From Neoscytalidium dimidiatum (lineage: Eukaryota; Ascomycota; Dothideomycetes; Botryosphaeriales; Botryosphaeriaceae), in assembly GCA_037367355.1 (NCBI GenBank), contig CM074704.1, positions 930,001-994,000 on the forward strand: DNA of 64,000 bases, read 5' to 3'. How positions within the stretch are numbered: position 1 is the first letter of the stretch; the number at the start of each line of letters is the position of its first letter. Positions 1-10,692 of the stretch are shown here, piece after piece. The notes beneath the pieces were generated by a model. It worked only from the letters and a program-made list of their open reading frames with translations, was not told where the DNA came from and made no database searches. The translations under genes were made by a program, and so were the position numbers.

Positions 1-2070
1 AGGAGGTTGTTTCCTCCGTATGACGTTAATAATTTAGAATACTCAGAAGAGAGATACGATGCTATATCGTATCTGGTATCGAAGTTAGTGAATGAATACG
101 ATGCCGATATCAATTGCTTCAGGTAATTATCCTACGGTAATTGTATCATTAACTTCAAATACTGACTTCTGAAAGAATCGACCGTGGGAACCTTCTTGAC
201 AACTTCATCTCACCGCGGAACATATACCCCAATTTCAGTCCACGAAATGAAATTCATTTAGAGAAAATTCTCCTCGAAAACGGTTGCGAGCCTCAAAAAA
301 CAGCTTCCGATTACGCGAGCCATCTGCCTCTAAACTTCCGCACCGCTGCAATGTGCTTCAGGTATCCTGAATTGAGTGATGGTAGCCGTTGCTAAGATGT
401 CTTCACAAGGCTCTTTCTACTGATAAATGGGATAGATCTTGGATATCCTACATACTACCTCCCGATAATCCAAAGGTCCATGGATGGCATCATTCAGCAG
501 ACTCAGCAAGGTCGTGATTGGAACGAATGGGATCGCCGCTTCTTGTCGCCGGTCCAATGCGCCCTTCTCTGGCCTGAAGGTCTCGCAACTCTCCTGGATG
601 CCGATGCAGACATATCTGCCGCACTGCTAGTGGCGACGAGATCCGGTATCGGTGAAGCGATGGAGATTTTGGTGGCTAGGAATTGCCCCATTGTTTTCCG
701 TTATGACGACCTATCGCCCAGATGGTCCTCAATTCTGGACGTGCCTTTCACGTGTCATGACACCAGACGGACGATTGTGCGCCATGTTGCTAACAGCAGA
801 AGAGTTCTGGCCGGAATTGGTCAAGCCAAGCTACCGAAGTGGACGAAGGAGTACAAATTGATGCTCCAGACTGAGCAAAGGAACGAACTGCTTGACAAGT
901 TTGCTCTGGATATTTGGGATGCTCTTCAAACTCGCGCTGTGCCAGTTCCTACATTCGTCTGGCCAGGTACGAGTAAGTCAGTATACTCGGATCCCATATA
1001 TGACAGTTGTACAGACCATGTTTGCGCAGGCTTTGCAGGCTTACTTTTTGAGGAGGGCTTCAAAAGAAATCAGTGTCAAGGATGAGAAAGGATGGACTGC
1101 CTTATTGAAGGCAGCTGCACACGGATGCTGGGGTTTGGTTCTATTTCTCTTCGACAAGAGCATAGAACTGTCTTCTGAATTGTTCTGGGTATGCGTGAGG
1201 AGTGGCGGCTCATGATCGGTCCCAAAAAAGCTGTGGATGCCACTGCTGTCGCTTCAAAGGGATACATGCGCTTGTTATTGCGCCAAGGACGGGTGCCTCC
1301 CTGCGACTCGTATGTTGCAAAGCCGGGCGCCCAGATTCCTTTTTCGGAGAATCCTATTAACTCAAAGGCCTGAAGAAATAACAAATGAATCGGCGGAAAC
1401 AGAGCTCGTGGAAGCATGTAGGCTCGAAGTATTTGATCAGCTCGGCATGGCGCACGTCTGTTGTAGGCGCCCGACTTCAAAAGTCTATTTACATACAGAG
1501 ATCACACCGGACCAGTTCCTCGCGGGGAAGACGATGGATGCAGAGGAACAGAGGGAAATCAAGGAGGAGGACAGAGAGCTGGCCCTGGTTCTCGAAGAGT
1601 GCATGGACTTATTCAGCACATTGCGAGAAACTTTCCATGGAAACTGGAGAGTCTTTCTAACCATACGGTGGGGTGCCTTGGATCTGCTTTATCCGTTAGT
1701 GTCGGCCTTTATCAGGGTTGAAATGCGCGCAGGTCTCAATGTCGAACTCAGCAATTATCTGATGGCAGTGGGGATACCACAGACTCTTGCACGGTGGCTC
1801 GAAACCGAGAAAATGCTTGAATGGGAGTTGTGGTATTTTCTTCATTATGAGCTACACCCTGACTGCCCTACGCCACGCAACAAGGATTGTCAGGACGATC
1901 TCAAGGCGACATGCTTCGAAAATAGAATCATTCCTCTCGTGACCGCGGCCGTCATCAAGGACATCGACACCGACCGCCAAATTCCCGCGGATCTATATGA
2001 CTATCTCGTCTCCGAGAGCGTCATCGTCGATGGGAAGCTAACGCCTCACAACTGCTCTCCGAATCACTGA
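1..2070 (+). pseudogene. Ankyrin-repeat protein gene, 5'-truncated by the window edge and frameshifted
   Basis: The reading frame is already open at base 1. Coding stretches join across putative introns at 123-175, 362-409 and 1189-1230, and end at a stop at 2070. The protein resembles the large fungal ankyrin proteins: a repeat-like stretch (about 540-700), one clear ankyrin motif (GWTALLKAAAHG, about 1090-1125), then the Cys-rich DTCACYCAKDGC segment (about 1258-1295) and a long C-terminal region without repeats. Between 1015 and 1090 the conserved reading passes from one frame (GLLFEEGFK) to another (EISVKDEKGW) at an A-run, 1062-1065; one extra A would explain it. Without the shift the product stops at 1085. 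A 34-nt intron at 981-1014 would also restore the frame but is shorter than usual fungal introns. So this is a recent pseudogene, an assembly error or an odd splice. Molecular function unknown; ankyrin proteins of this kind are numerous and often variable between strains. Confidence 0.55.
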
Positions 2071-3077
2071 GCGAACCTTCAGAGGGCCGGTAAACTGGAC
2101 ACCATCTGGGGTATCTCAGTGTATCAGACGCACGCGACGAATTCCCAAGGAGTAAGCTATGACCACAAGCTTGTCGATATTCTAGGGCCAAAATCTCTGA
2201 CCCTTATGTTTCTTGCTCACGTCTCTTTTACGATTTTACCAGAGTATCGCCACGGCGCAACTCAGCCTAGGTCTCATTCCTGAATCTCTTCCTTCCTTTT
2301 CTTTTTTTTTTTTTGGTAGTTTTTCTAGAAAATGGTGCAAAATTGAATGGCAACGCCTTAAGGGTGTAACTTGCCTTTTATTTAAGGCTGTCTGATAGAG
2401 GGTTGTCGGTATGATTATAGATATAAGCATGGCTCACGTACTCTTCCATCACATGTGCTCATCAGTCACTCCGTTCGCCTAGTCACAGCGGGGATACAAG
2501 AAAAAAAATTCGTGCGGCTAAAAATAAATACACTTTTCGTATGATAATCATCTAGCTAAGCCCCTCCGAGGTCAACAATATGCCTAGAGAAAGGGGCTCG
2601 CATACGACATAGAGCGCGCCCAATGATTGAGTGAAGAAGTCAGTCCATGGTGTGATAAGTAGTACATGCCCCGTTGTCCATGGAGTAAAAGAAGTTCCAT
2701 CCCGCCAGAGAGAAAGAAGGCAATCCTAAATTCCGGACAAAATGGAATGAACGATTATGCCCTGGTATCTCTCTTTCCAATACCCCGTATTTTATTCTCT
2801 TGCACCAAAAACAACAAATCACCTCTGCCTTCCTTTTTCCCTTCTCGATCCGCCAGAGAGCATGCTTTTCCCTCGCCAACGAATAAAAAGCAACCCATGC
2901 ACGCAACAGCACGACCATCAAAATACTCCATCCCACGTCTCAGAGAATGATTCAGTCCTGCCCATGACCGTCTGTGTTTTGATGCTCCAAATGGTATATA
3001 GAGCTGTCGGAAAAACGCCCAGCGAATGGAACCATAAACACTCATTGAATCAGATACGCCTGCCCAAGCACCAGTTT
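2071..3077. other. Intergenic, convergent 3' flanks
   Basis: No supported gene. This is the space between the ankyrin gene end and the stop codon of the Zn2Cys6 factor on the other strand. It contains a T-rich run near 2300-2315 and otherwise unremarkable, somewhat AT-rich sequence that presumably holds both 3' UTRs. Confidence 0.6.
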
Positions 3078-6023
3078 CTACATCATAGTATTCCTCTCCG
3101 GTGTCCCGTTGCCCATGAAGACGCTCCCGCCACTCGTGAACGCGGGGTTGATCTGTTGTTGCTGTTGTTGCTGTTGAGATCCGGCTGAAGAAGGTTGTTG
3201 TTGTTGTTGTGGCAATCCGCTCACATCAGACATCAGGTCTGGCATGCCCATGGGCCACATGGGATTCGAAGGATCCATGGCGGTGCCCTGTACATAGGAA
3301 TCCCACGCCTCCTACGAGTTGTCAATGCTACTTTCCACATAGATTCATGTGGAGGATACTTACCCAATCGAGATTAGTAGAGGGCATATCCATGCCTTGC
3401 AATGACATGTTCGAAGCGCCGAACATTTGGGAGAATGGACTGGCAGCAGATATCGCGCCAGTATTTTCTGCGCTGGAAGAAGGTCCAGTGTATTGCGGGG
3501 TCAGGCCCGTGCCAGAGGAGACGGGAGGGAGAGGATCATTCAGGATGTTGCCCATAGATGCGGGGTAAGACGGCCTGCTATCGAACATGTTCGAGCTATT
3601 GGGAGTCAATGCACCGGTACTGAGCATTCCAAGAGTCATGGCCGCGGAGTGTTCTGGGGCGACGTTCGAATCATCCGGAATGGTAGCTGTAGCAGGATAC
3701 GCCGTTGCCGCTGCAAAGTTCTGCGTCCTAGAAGACTGATTCGATTTGAGTGTGTTCAACATTACACTTAGCGCGCCATGCGCCTTGTATGCCTCCATCG
3801 AACCATTCTGGAGCTCACCCCAGATGGGCACGGCGCGTTCCAGCGCCGCGAACATCTCGTCGCGCCGGTTATGGGGCCAACCATAAAGGTCGCCGGGCGG
3901 TGAGCGGCCTGCCCGCTCTTGCTCAGAAATATGGTAAAGGTCGAGAGCAACGACCATTGCAGCCACGAGGAAGTCGTTCATGGTCAAAGACGTGATAAAC
4001 CATTTGACTGTTCGCAGGCGGCCGGTAGGTTGTGATTCGCTATGAATCGTGGCCTGGTGCCGAAGCATAGCCATCGAGGCATCAATGCAGGTGCGGCGAG
4101 AATATGCGTACCTGGCGTTCTCGCGCGAAGGGCCAAGGAACTTCTTGTGGAGGACAATCTGCGCCTTAAGGTAGAGCAGCTCTAGACTGAAACGTTGCAT
4201 GATCAAAGTAGCCGGATCCCTTGCTGACTCCTCCATGGATCGCATTTGGAGATGAGGCGGTGTATCTGCGTGAATCTCGCGCAGTCGCTGGTCTAGCTTC
4301 GTAATGCCATCGTAAGACGTGCAGCTCAAGACTTGAGACCTTTCCACGACTTCGGAGAAACCGTAAACGAGGCGAGCTTTCGTGATCATATACGAGCAAG
4401 GTGTCGCTTCTGTCATTGGCCTCGATGGTGGGAGCGATTTCATCTCTTCGTAGAGCTCATCATCGTAGATGTTGCGCGGCAGCTCAGTGCTCGTATCCGT
4501 CGCTCTGATCATGGGAGGCTGACCCATTTGGTGGGAGAAAAGAAGGTCCATCTTCCTCACAACGCACCAGACTCGTCGCCGCATCTCGCCATTAAACGGA
4601 GATAACGCTCGATACGGGGCAGGGTCTCTGTGATAACCCATGCGCATAGCTAAACGAACGATAATGGTCCAGCTGACCAACACGCCCACCTCGGCATCTC
4701 TGCTCCGGGCGTATTCGGCCTGAACGTGGAGAATGAGCGTTTCCAGCATATTCGCCACGGGCGCCGTAATGTCAGCCCTCAGAAGACATTGCGCGCAACG
4801 TCTTCTGTATTCGCTGGACATGTCCCAAGTCTTCCCACGATACTCGGGCGGTTCATCACCTGCTCGGTGATAGGACTGAAGAGCGATGCACATCATGGCG
4901 TAGGCCATGCCCATCCAGATGACAGGTGTTTCGTCAGGGTTTAGCCAATGTTGATCATACTAGAAGTCGAGTCAGTCTTCGAGAAACTTACGTCAGGAAA
5001 CGCTCAGGACAACGCACCTGTTTTTGGAACGTCGGCCCGTGAATAATGTCTGACAGGATCAGTACCTGGGCAGTTCGTTGCAGGAGTCATGACAAACTTA
5101 CGGAATCCCGGATCATACACATTGAAGTATCGAGTAATTAGCAGGTCAGCAACAACTTTTGTTGGGAACGCTGCCAGAAGTTCTGACCTCTCCGCCGGCT
5201 GCACAGAACCAAACAGAAAAGCCGTACCTGGGCTTATGTCGTCCGTATACGCTGTCTGATGCCTCCGTAACTGCTCCTCGTACTGCTTCTTGTGCTCGTT
5301 GAAGTAGGTTTTCACTTCGGCGATCTGCAGGGTATGAGCTACAAAGGCTCATGGCATACACACAGGATGGAAGCGTACCTCGCCCAAGATGGCGTACCAG
5401 TGCGCCTCCGAGGCAAATATGGTCTTATTGTTGTCCACCTTCATAACTCCAATGGACTTAGCTACCTGTTCAACGTCGCTGTCTTCATGAGCTGTACCCG
5501 CTTGCTCTTCTTTGATAGGCTCGGGTGCGTCGACCTCGAGGGTAGCGTCCATAGTGGAGCTACTTCCGCTGATGCTGCCTTGATGACTTTGCGGATTGGA
5601 GGGGAGATTCATGCTCGCAATGGCAGCGGCAGCGGCAGCCGGGCCAGCCGACTGGGAGCCGTTGGTCATGAGAGACAGAACCAGCCCCTCCAGGCGGTCA
5701 ATACGGTTTTGCATGTCATCGGGAGAAGTCATAGCGCTGTGAGTGGATGAGCTCTTTTTGCGACTCCCAGGAGTTGCATATGTGCAGGAGGCATTATCAC
5801 CTCGTTTGGTGCAGTTGTCGCAAGGGTGCCCGCGATTGCATTTGAGCCTGGTCAAGAGGATTAGCAACGGGCATGCAGCCGTTGGATAAGCGCGCACTCA
5901 CTTCCTATGCCTGCAGGGTGCACATGAGAGGGGCACCCTATTCCTCTTTCGAACAACGCGGAACTGGCCATCTGGAGATTGGCCAGAATTGGATGAGGAC
6001 GCAGATGGCGGAGTCGGCGTCAT
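3078..6023 (-). CDS. Zn2Cys6 (Gal4-type) fungal transcription factor
   Basis: Nuclear DNA-binding regulator. Six exons join in frame: 6023-5902, 5847-5379, 5324-5102, 5049-5018, 4959-3364 and 3311-3078, giving 891 residues. The start is the first ATG before the basic zinc cluster. The cluster has C34, C37, C44, C50, C53 and C62 (CX2CX6CX5CX2CX8C), with basic RVVRKRNR just before it. A short region with heptad-like Leu/Ile spacing follows (about 95-115). The middle-homology region (FHIIHGPTFQKQYDQHW, then a WTIIVRLAMRMGYHRDP helix and RRRVWCVVRKMDLLFS) matches the fungal-specific transcription-factor domain. The tail is Ser/Pro/Gln-rich with two short poly-Gln tracts encoded around 3156-3176 and 3194-3211, typical of activation domains. 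Target genes cannot be inferred; no biosynthetic cluster lies beside it. Exon 4 is only 32 nt and is needed to rebuild the conserved FHIIHGPTFQKQ motif. Family assignment is secure, specific role unknown. Confidence 0.9.
5018..5049 (-). other. 32-nt internal exon of the Zn2Cys6 factor gene
   Basis: Flanked by an acceptor (cctgtcag on the gene strand) and a donor (gtgcgt). Only inclusion of this exon joins the preceding and following exons in frame and recreates the conserved F-H-x-x-H-G-P-T motif of the middle-homology region. Automated prediction could easily miss it. Confidence 0.75.
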
Positions 6024-9000
6024 GTTGAATGATTGGGAGGCACGGAGGAAAGGGAATGCCGAGCGTCCAAAGTCCGAGAGCAAGAAAGAAGTGGGATTCG
6101 GGGCCGCACGGACGGGAGAAGAGGAGCAAAGATTCGATTAGCAGGCCGAGAAAGTGCTTTGATGGCCTCGGGGTGGCTAAGACGAGAAGCGGCGCTCAAA
6201 CTGCTCGTAAGACGCGGCAAATTTGAGGTGATAGAAGGCCAATGCCCTGTACAAGTGCAGGGCTTGCTAAGGGCTGGCACAGAGGGGTAGGGTGGGAAGG
6301 ATGGAGCTATTGGTTGCGCAAGAGCGGAGTTGAGGGCGGAGATGCCTTAAGTCCACGCCAAGGTCAGACGACCCTCTTAAGTATAGCAGGTTTAAGAGAC
6401 CGCGTCAGGGAGACAGCCTGATATGCACACAGCCTCTCGCCAGCACCAGTTTGTCCTTGGCTTCCAGACGGTGTCCAAGGACGGTAACGCCCTCTCTTTC
6501 CGACGTGCGCCCGTGCAGCGCAGGGTCGCAACGGTATGTCCTGGTCCAGGAGATGAGCGGACGTGACGCTGACAGCTGCCTAAGGTTGAATGGCGCGTGC
6601 GGCGAGCGAGCGCGCAGGGTGGTGGAGGGTTCGGTCGAAGGAAGGCTTAACGCCGCAGTAACTCCAGAGGCGCTGCGGAGGGCTGGCGCGGGAGGCAGAG
6701 GGCGGGGCTGGCTCTGTCGAGCTCAGGAAACGTTGTCAGCGATGGCGACTCGCACAATTGGATCGGGAGGGGGGGGGGGGCGCGGGTTGAAATAGTGCTG
6801 GCGCGCCCTCGCTCCCTCTGGGCCAGGCCTGTGATGTCGCTCGGCACACGGCTACGCTCACCTCGACGACGCTCCGATAAGCTCTCAAGACTCGCACTCG
6901 CGCACGAGTCGCACACGGCGGACGCAGCGACAGACAGCAGGCAGAGGCGCGGTGATGGTGGTCGGTGGTGTCGCGCGCAGCGGGGTTGGCGGTGGGTGCG
7001 GTCGCGACTGGGAGTGGAGAGGGTGGATGGATCAGGCGCAGAGCAGCGAGCCGTCTGCTATCTTCTTCACAACAAGCGCCTCCGCTGTGCCAAGACCAGG
7101 TCAGTCGTCTGCCCTGCTCCTTCCAGCACCCTCGCAGAGCCAGCTCCATCGCTAACTTCACACCTCTGTGACTCATAGACCCCTATTGACCTAAAGATGC
7201 AGATGCACAGCGTTCGGCCGCCGTCACGACGCTCCATGCGCTAATCTCCTAACTCCGCGATGAGCTTTTCCTTCGCATCATGTCATCGCCTTGCGCCCCT
7301 CCTTTCGCTGCCTGAACCTCAACTCCTGCTCTCCCCTCTCCATCGTCGTCCGCACCTTCGACACGCGCCGTCATCGACCAGAAAGCTTCTCTGAGCCTCG
7401 TCCTTACTCAGCTTCTTAGCGTGCTGACAGAGACGTCATGCTGGCCAACCGCCGCCCGCTGAGGAAGCCTATCCAACCGGGCCCCTCATCCTGGGCCGTG
7501 CCATCTTGAGATCATACCACCCCTCTGAAGTCAGCATTATTATTCTCACCGCAACGCGGCGATGGCGAGGTGACCGGATTGCGGTGCATTAACGAGACAG
7601 CCTGGTAAGATCTGGAAGGCGAAAGACTTTACTTTCGTTCTCCTACCTTCTCTCGATAAATCTTGGCGGAGACATGTCCGGAGACTTTCGAAATAAGTCG
7701 TTGCCGCAGACCACACCTCTGACGCCGACATGCCGCTACCGACCGGCCCCGACTTTATGATATCATCTTCCCCTCACCGATTTCACGATTAACCCCCCCG
7801 AAGATCACGTGCCTGAGCACTAAACATGTCAACACTAACCCCAAATGTACGTCTTATGGAAGAGGGTAAGGCCGATTTCTTTCCAGCCGTCTTTTAGTCC
7901 CCAAGCTAGTTCTGTTCCGCCGTATGAAACGTCTGCAGAGTGCCGTCGAATCACTTGGCGGTCCTCCAAGTATTAAGCAAACGAGGACTGAGGCAGGTTC
8001 GTGCAATCAAGATCGAGCCTCGGGTACTTAGAGGATGCGAGAGAAACGTGCAACGAGGTCGATTCCAAGAGTATCGCAACGGCTCGTTACGATTTCGAAA
8101 GTAGTTGAAGCAGGCATCCAAACGTAGGTGTCTGACACGAGAATGATGGTATCCACGTCCGGACGACTGCTTTAACCCTTGTACGTACATTACATGTTGC
8201 AGCACCTTCAAGATTGACCTCGTGTGAGTGACACCGAACTCGAGTGGGTCTACCTTTCAGACTCGCCTAGACACGTTCTGCTCAATCCGCATCCAGATCG
8301 ATATATGGCAAATAGTAGCCTCACATTTTCGGAGAAGTCATTTCATGGGGCGTCTGATCACATAAGACATTCATCTTATACGGACTATCTCCCCTGATTC
8401 TGCTCCACGATTTCGATGCCTCCCCAATCGACCACGTGGCTGAGACGTCTCAGTCGTTCGTATCCACGTATTGCTATTGCGACCGTCGATTCCTGGCGGC
8501 GTCTCGCTTATGGAACCGAAATCACTTGTCCATATCTATACTTGGTGTACCCACCCGTCTGGGAAATACTCGGATGCAAGTCACACTTAGCCGTCCGGAT
8601 AAATCTCTCGTAATATGCGCGAAGTATTTTTACCGTCATCCTTCGCATTGAGAAGTAGACGATCTATCCTGGAAAGAACTCGTTGCTATGTGGCGCGGAA
8701 GCTAATATCAGAGATGAGTTCGCTGCCCGCTGCCTCGCATTGACGCCACAAACGGCGCTAGTTTAGAGTACGTACATCGGTACGTACGTCGGTTAGCAAT
8801 GCATTGCATTAGTGAAATGATTCTCTCACACGGACAAAACGAAGAATCCATCATCATGAAGGCGTCACGCACTCCTCTTGCCTGGTTTCTGTTGCGCTCC
8901 CGGGTGGTGTCTTTGCTTATTACAATGCACCTGAGCCTCTGCTGCATGGTCCCGGTGCAAGGGGCAATGGCCTTACCGTGTATCCACGAGGTCCATTGAA

Positions 9001-9366
9001 AGTATTTGCCAATGGAGGTATATGTGCACATGACATAAACAAGTGAATGTAGAGATTTTGAAGTAGCCACTTCTTAAATGCCATCGATTTTGTGAACTGC
9101 AGAGTAATGACTTGCATCACACCTAGTCGGCAGCAGATAGAATTTAAGTAGCAGAGCTGCTTTATGAGCAGCTGAAGTAAATGTCAACATGCAAATGTCG
9201 TCGGTTCCGCCAGAGGTTGACAATCGGAAGACTCCTTTAGGTCCACATGCGCAAATTCATCCAACAAGTGCAGTACGAACTCAGACTTATCTACTGGTAC
9301 AATGACTCTGAAGCCGGCCTCGTATTAACAGTTGCATTCTGCAGGACATTGCAACCTCTGCTATTA
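6024..9366. other. Long gene-free upstream region of the Zn2Cys6 factor
   Basis: About 3.3 kb without a convincing gene. The part next to the factor (6.0-7.2 kb) is GC-rich with a poly-G run near 6769-6780; from about 7.2 kb it is more balanced. Open frames here lack domain-like composition. It probably holds the factor's 5' UTR and promoter and the 3' UTR of the AlkB gene. A tandem GTACGTAC-containing repeat lies at 8768-8792. Confidence 0.5.
8768..8792. repeat. Tandem 12-13-bp GTACGTAC(A/G)TCGG repeat
   Basis: Two adjacent copies, 8768-8780 and 8780-8792, of GTACGTACRTCGG, which has a self-complementary GTACGTAC core. A further GTACGTACAT copy is at 8181-8190 in the same gene-free region. 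Whether this is a binding site or chance is unknown. Confidence 0.5.
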
Positions 9367-10692
9367 TTATTTAACAGGTTCTTGAAGATCGTCTACATAC
9401 CCAACCTCCTCTTTTGGCCTTTCCACACTCCCCTCTTGCTGAGCTTCGATCATCTCCTCTTTCACGCTCCCACCAGATTCCTCCCTTTCCCCCTTCGCCT
9501 CCTCCCAAACCCTCATCTCCCCCCTTCCCTCGTCCCACCTGTACACCGGGCCATTCCCCACATTATATCGGTAATAATTCTCCGTCCCACCCCTCACCAC
9601 CGCCCGCCTGAACGTGATGTTGATCCTCCCCTTCTCCCCCTCCCCTCCCTTCCTCTTCGGCACGCTATGCAACCAATTCGCCTGCGTCCCACCCCTCATG
9701 AGCACCAAGTCCCCCGACCCAAGCGCAAACTTCAACGGCTTCTCCCTCTCCCCTACCACTACTCCCACACCGCCACCACCGTCCCCCTTCCCCGCCACCC
9801 CCACCGCCTTCCTCTTCAACAAAAAGTCCCTCCTCGCCCCCAGCGACACCGACGCGATCGCCGGCTCCTTCCCGAGAAAGCGCTCGTCGTCGCTGTGCCA
9901 CGCGATGCTGTCCTCGCCGCTGGCGTAGTAGTTGACGAGGCAGAAGTTGAACCCGCGCGCGCCCGTCTCGCGCTCGACGGCGGCGCGCAGCGCGTCCAGG
10001 CAGGCCGGGATGGGGCGCGGCGGGCGGGCGTAGCGGTCCGCGGCGACGGGCTTGCCGGTGCGGCGGTCGAGGAGGAGCACGGGGGCGCTGTCGTTGTCGT
10101 TGGAGGAGGAGGAGGAGGAGGACGAGGAGGAGAAGACGCAGGTGTCGTCGACGCCGTAGACGGTGGTGTAGCGCGGGGTGTTGATGTCGGTGGTGGTGGT
10201 GGCGCCGGCGCCGGCGCCGCGGGTGATGCGGTAGCGGACGCGGTGGAAGGGGAGGGAGGCGCGGAGGAAGGTGAAGAGGGAGTGGGAGGGCCCGCGGGGG
10301 ATGAAGGGGGCGAAGTAGAGGAGGTCGAGGTGGGTGGAGGGGTTGGTGATGGCGCGGGCCGGGGAGGCGGGGCAGGTGGGAGGGGGAGATGGAGGTGAAG
10401 CGTCAGTGTTGTCACGTCCTTGGTGAGTTGTGGTGGAGGTGGACGGGATCAGGGCGGATAGGATGGGAGTGGGGAGTTGGGGAACAGGGAAAGGGTAGGC
10501 TGGGTGTGTGGATGGCGGTTCGGAAGATGGTGAGAGATGCTGCTGGGTATCGACGTCAACGCGCTGCCTCTTGCTGCCGTTCTCGTAGTTGCTTGTCGTC
10601 AGGGCTCGGCCATCCAGATGGTGTTGTTGCTGTGTAACTGTGGCATGCGACAAGGGTCTGAAGAAGCTGTCCAGGGTTCTCTTGTTCGGCAT
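9367..10692 (-). CDS. AlkB-family Fe(II)/2-oxoglutarate dioxygenase (DNA/RNA alkylation repair)
   Basis: Single exon, 441 residues. It is predicted to remove alkyl groups oxidatively from damaged bases (1-methyladenine / 3-methylcytosine type lesions), or possibly from RNA. The catalytic fold is at about 121-385: HSD of AWHSDDE gives iron ligands H266 and D268, H342 (WLHSVPKR) is the third ligand, and R356 and R362 of GRINITFRR match the 2-oxoglutarate and substrate arginines of the family. The architecture is closest to ALKBH2/3-like fungal proteins. The N-terminal 120 residues are Pro/Ser/Thr-rich and disordered. They begin with KRTLDSFF (4-11), which resembles a PCNA-interacting box. A Ser run (188-197) encoded by TCC-type codons and a Gly/Val-rich insert (about 298-315) interrupt the domain. 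Start chosen at the ATG directly before KRTLDSFF; the frame stays open further upstream without another convincing start. Family certain, substrate inferred. Confidence 0.9.
   Translation of the reverse strand: MPNKRTLDSFFRPLSHATVTQQQHHLDGRALTTSNYENGSKRQRVDVDTQQHLSPSSEPPSTHPAYPFPVPQLPTPILSALIPSTSTTTHQGRDNTDASPPSPPPTCPASPARAITNPSTHLDLLYFAPFIPRGPSHSLFTFLRASLPFHRVRYRITRGAGAGATTTTDINTPRYTTVYGVDDTCVFSSSSSSSSSSNDNDSAPVLLLDRRTGKPVAADRYARPPRPIPACLDALRAAVERETGARGFNFCLVNYYASGEDSIAWHSDDERFLGKEPAIASVSLGARRDFLLKRKAVGVAGKGDGGGGVGVVVGEREKPLKFALGSGDLVLMRGGTQANWLHSVPKRKGGEGEKGRINITFRRAVVRGGTENYYRYNVGNGPVYRWDEGRGEMRVWEEAKGEREESGGSVKEEMIEAQQEGSVERPKEEVGYVDDLQEPVK

Noticed and set aside
9247..10398. 383-codon plus-strand frame
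   Set aside because: Antisense to the AlkB gene; His/Pro/Arg then Gly/Ala/Val-rich translation is a composition shadow.
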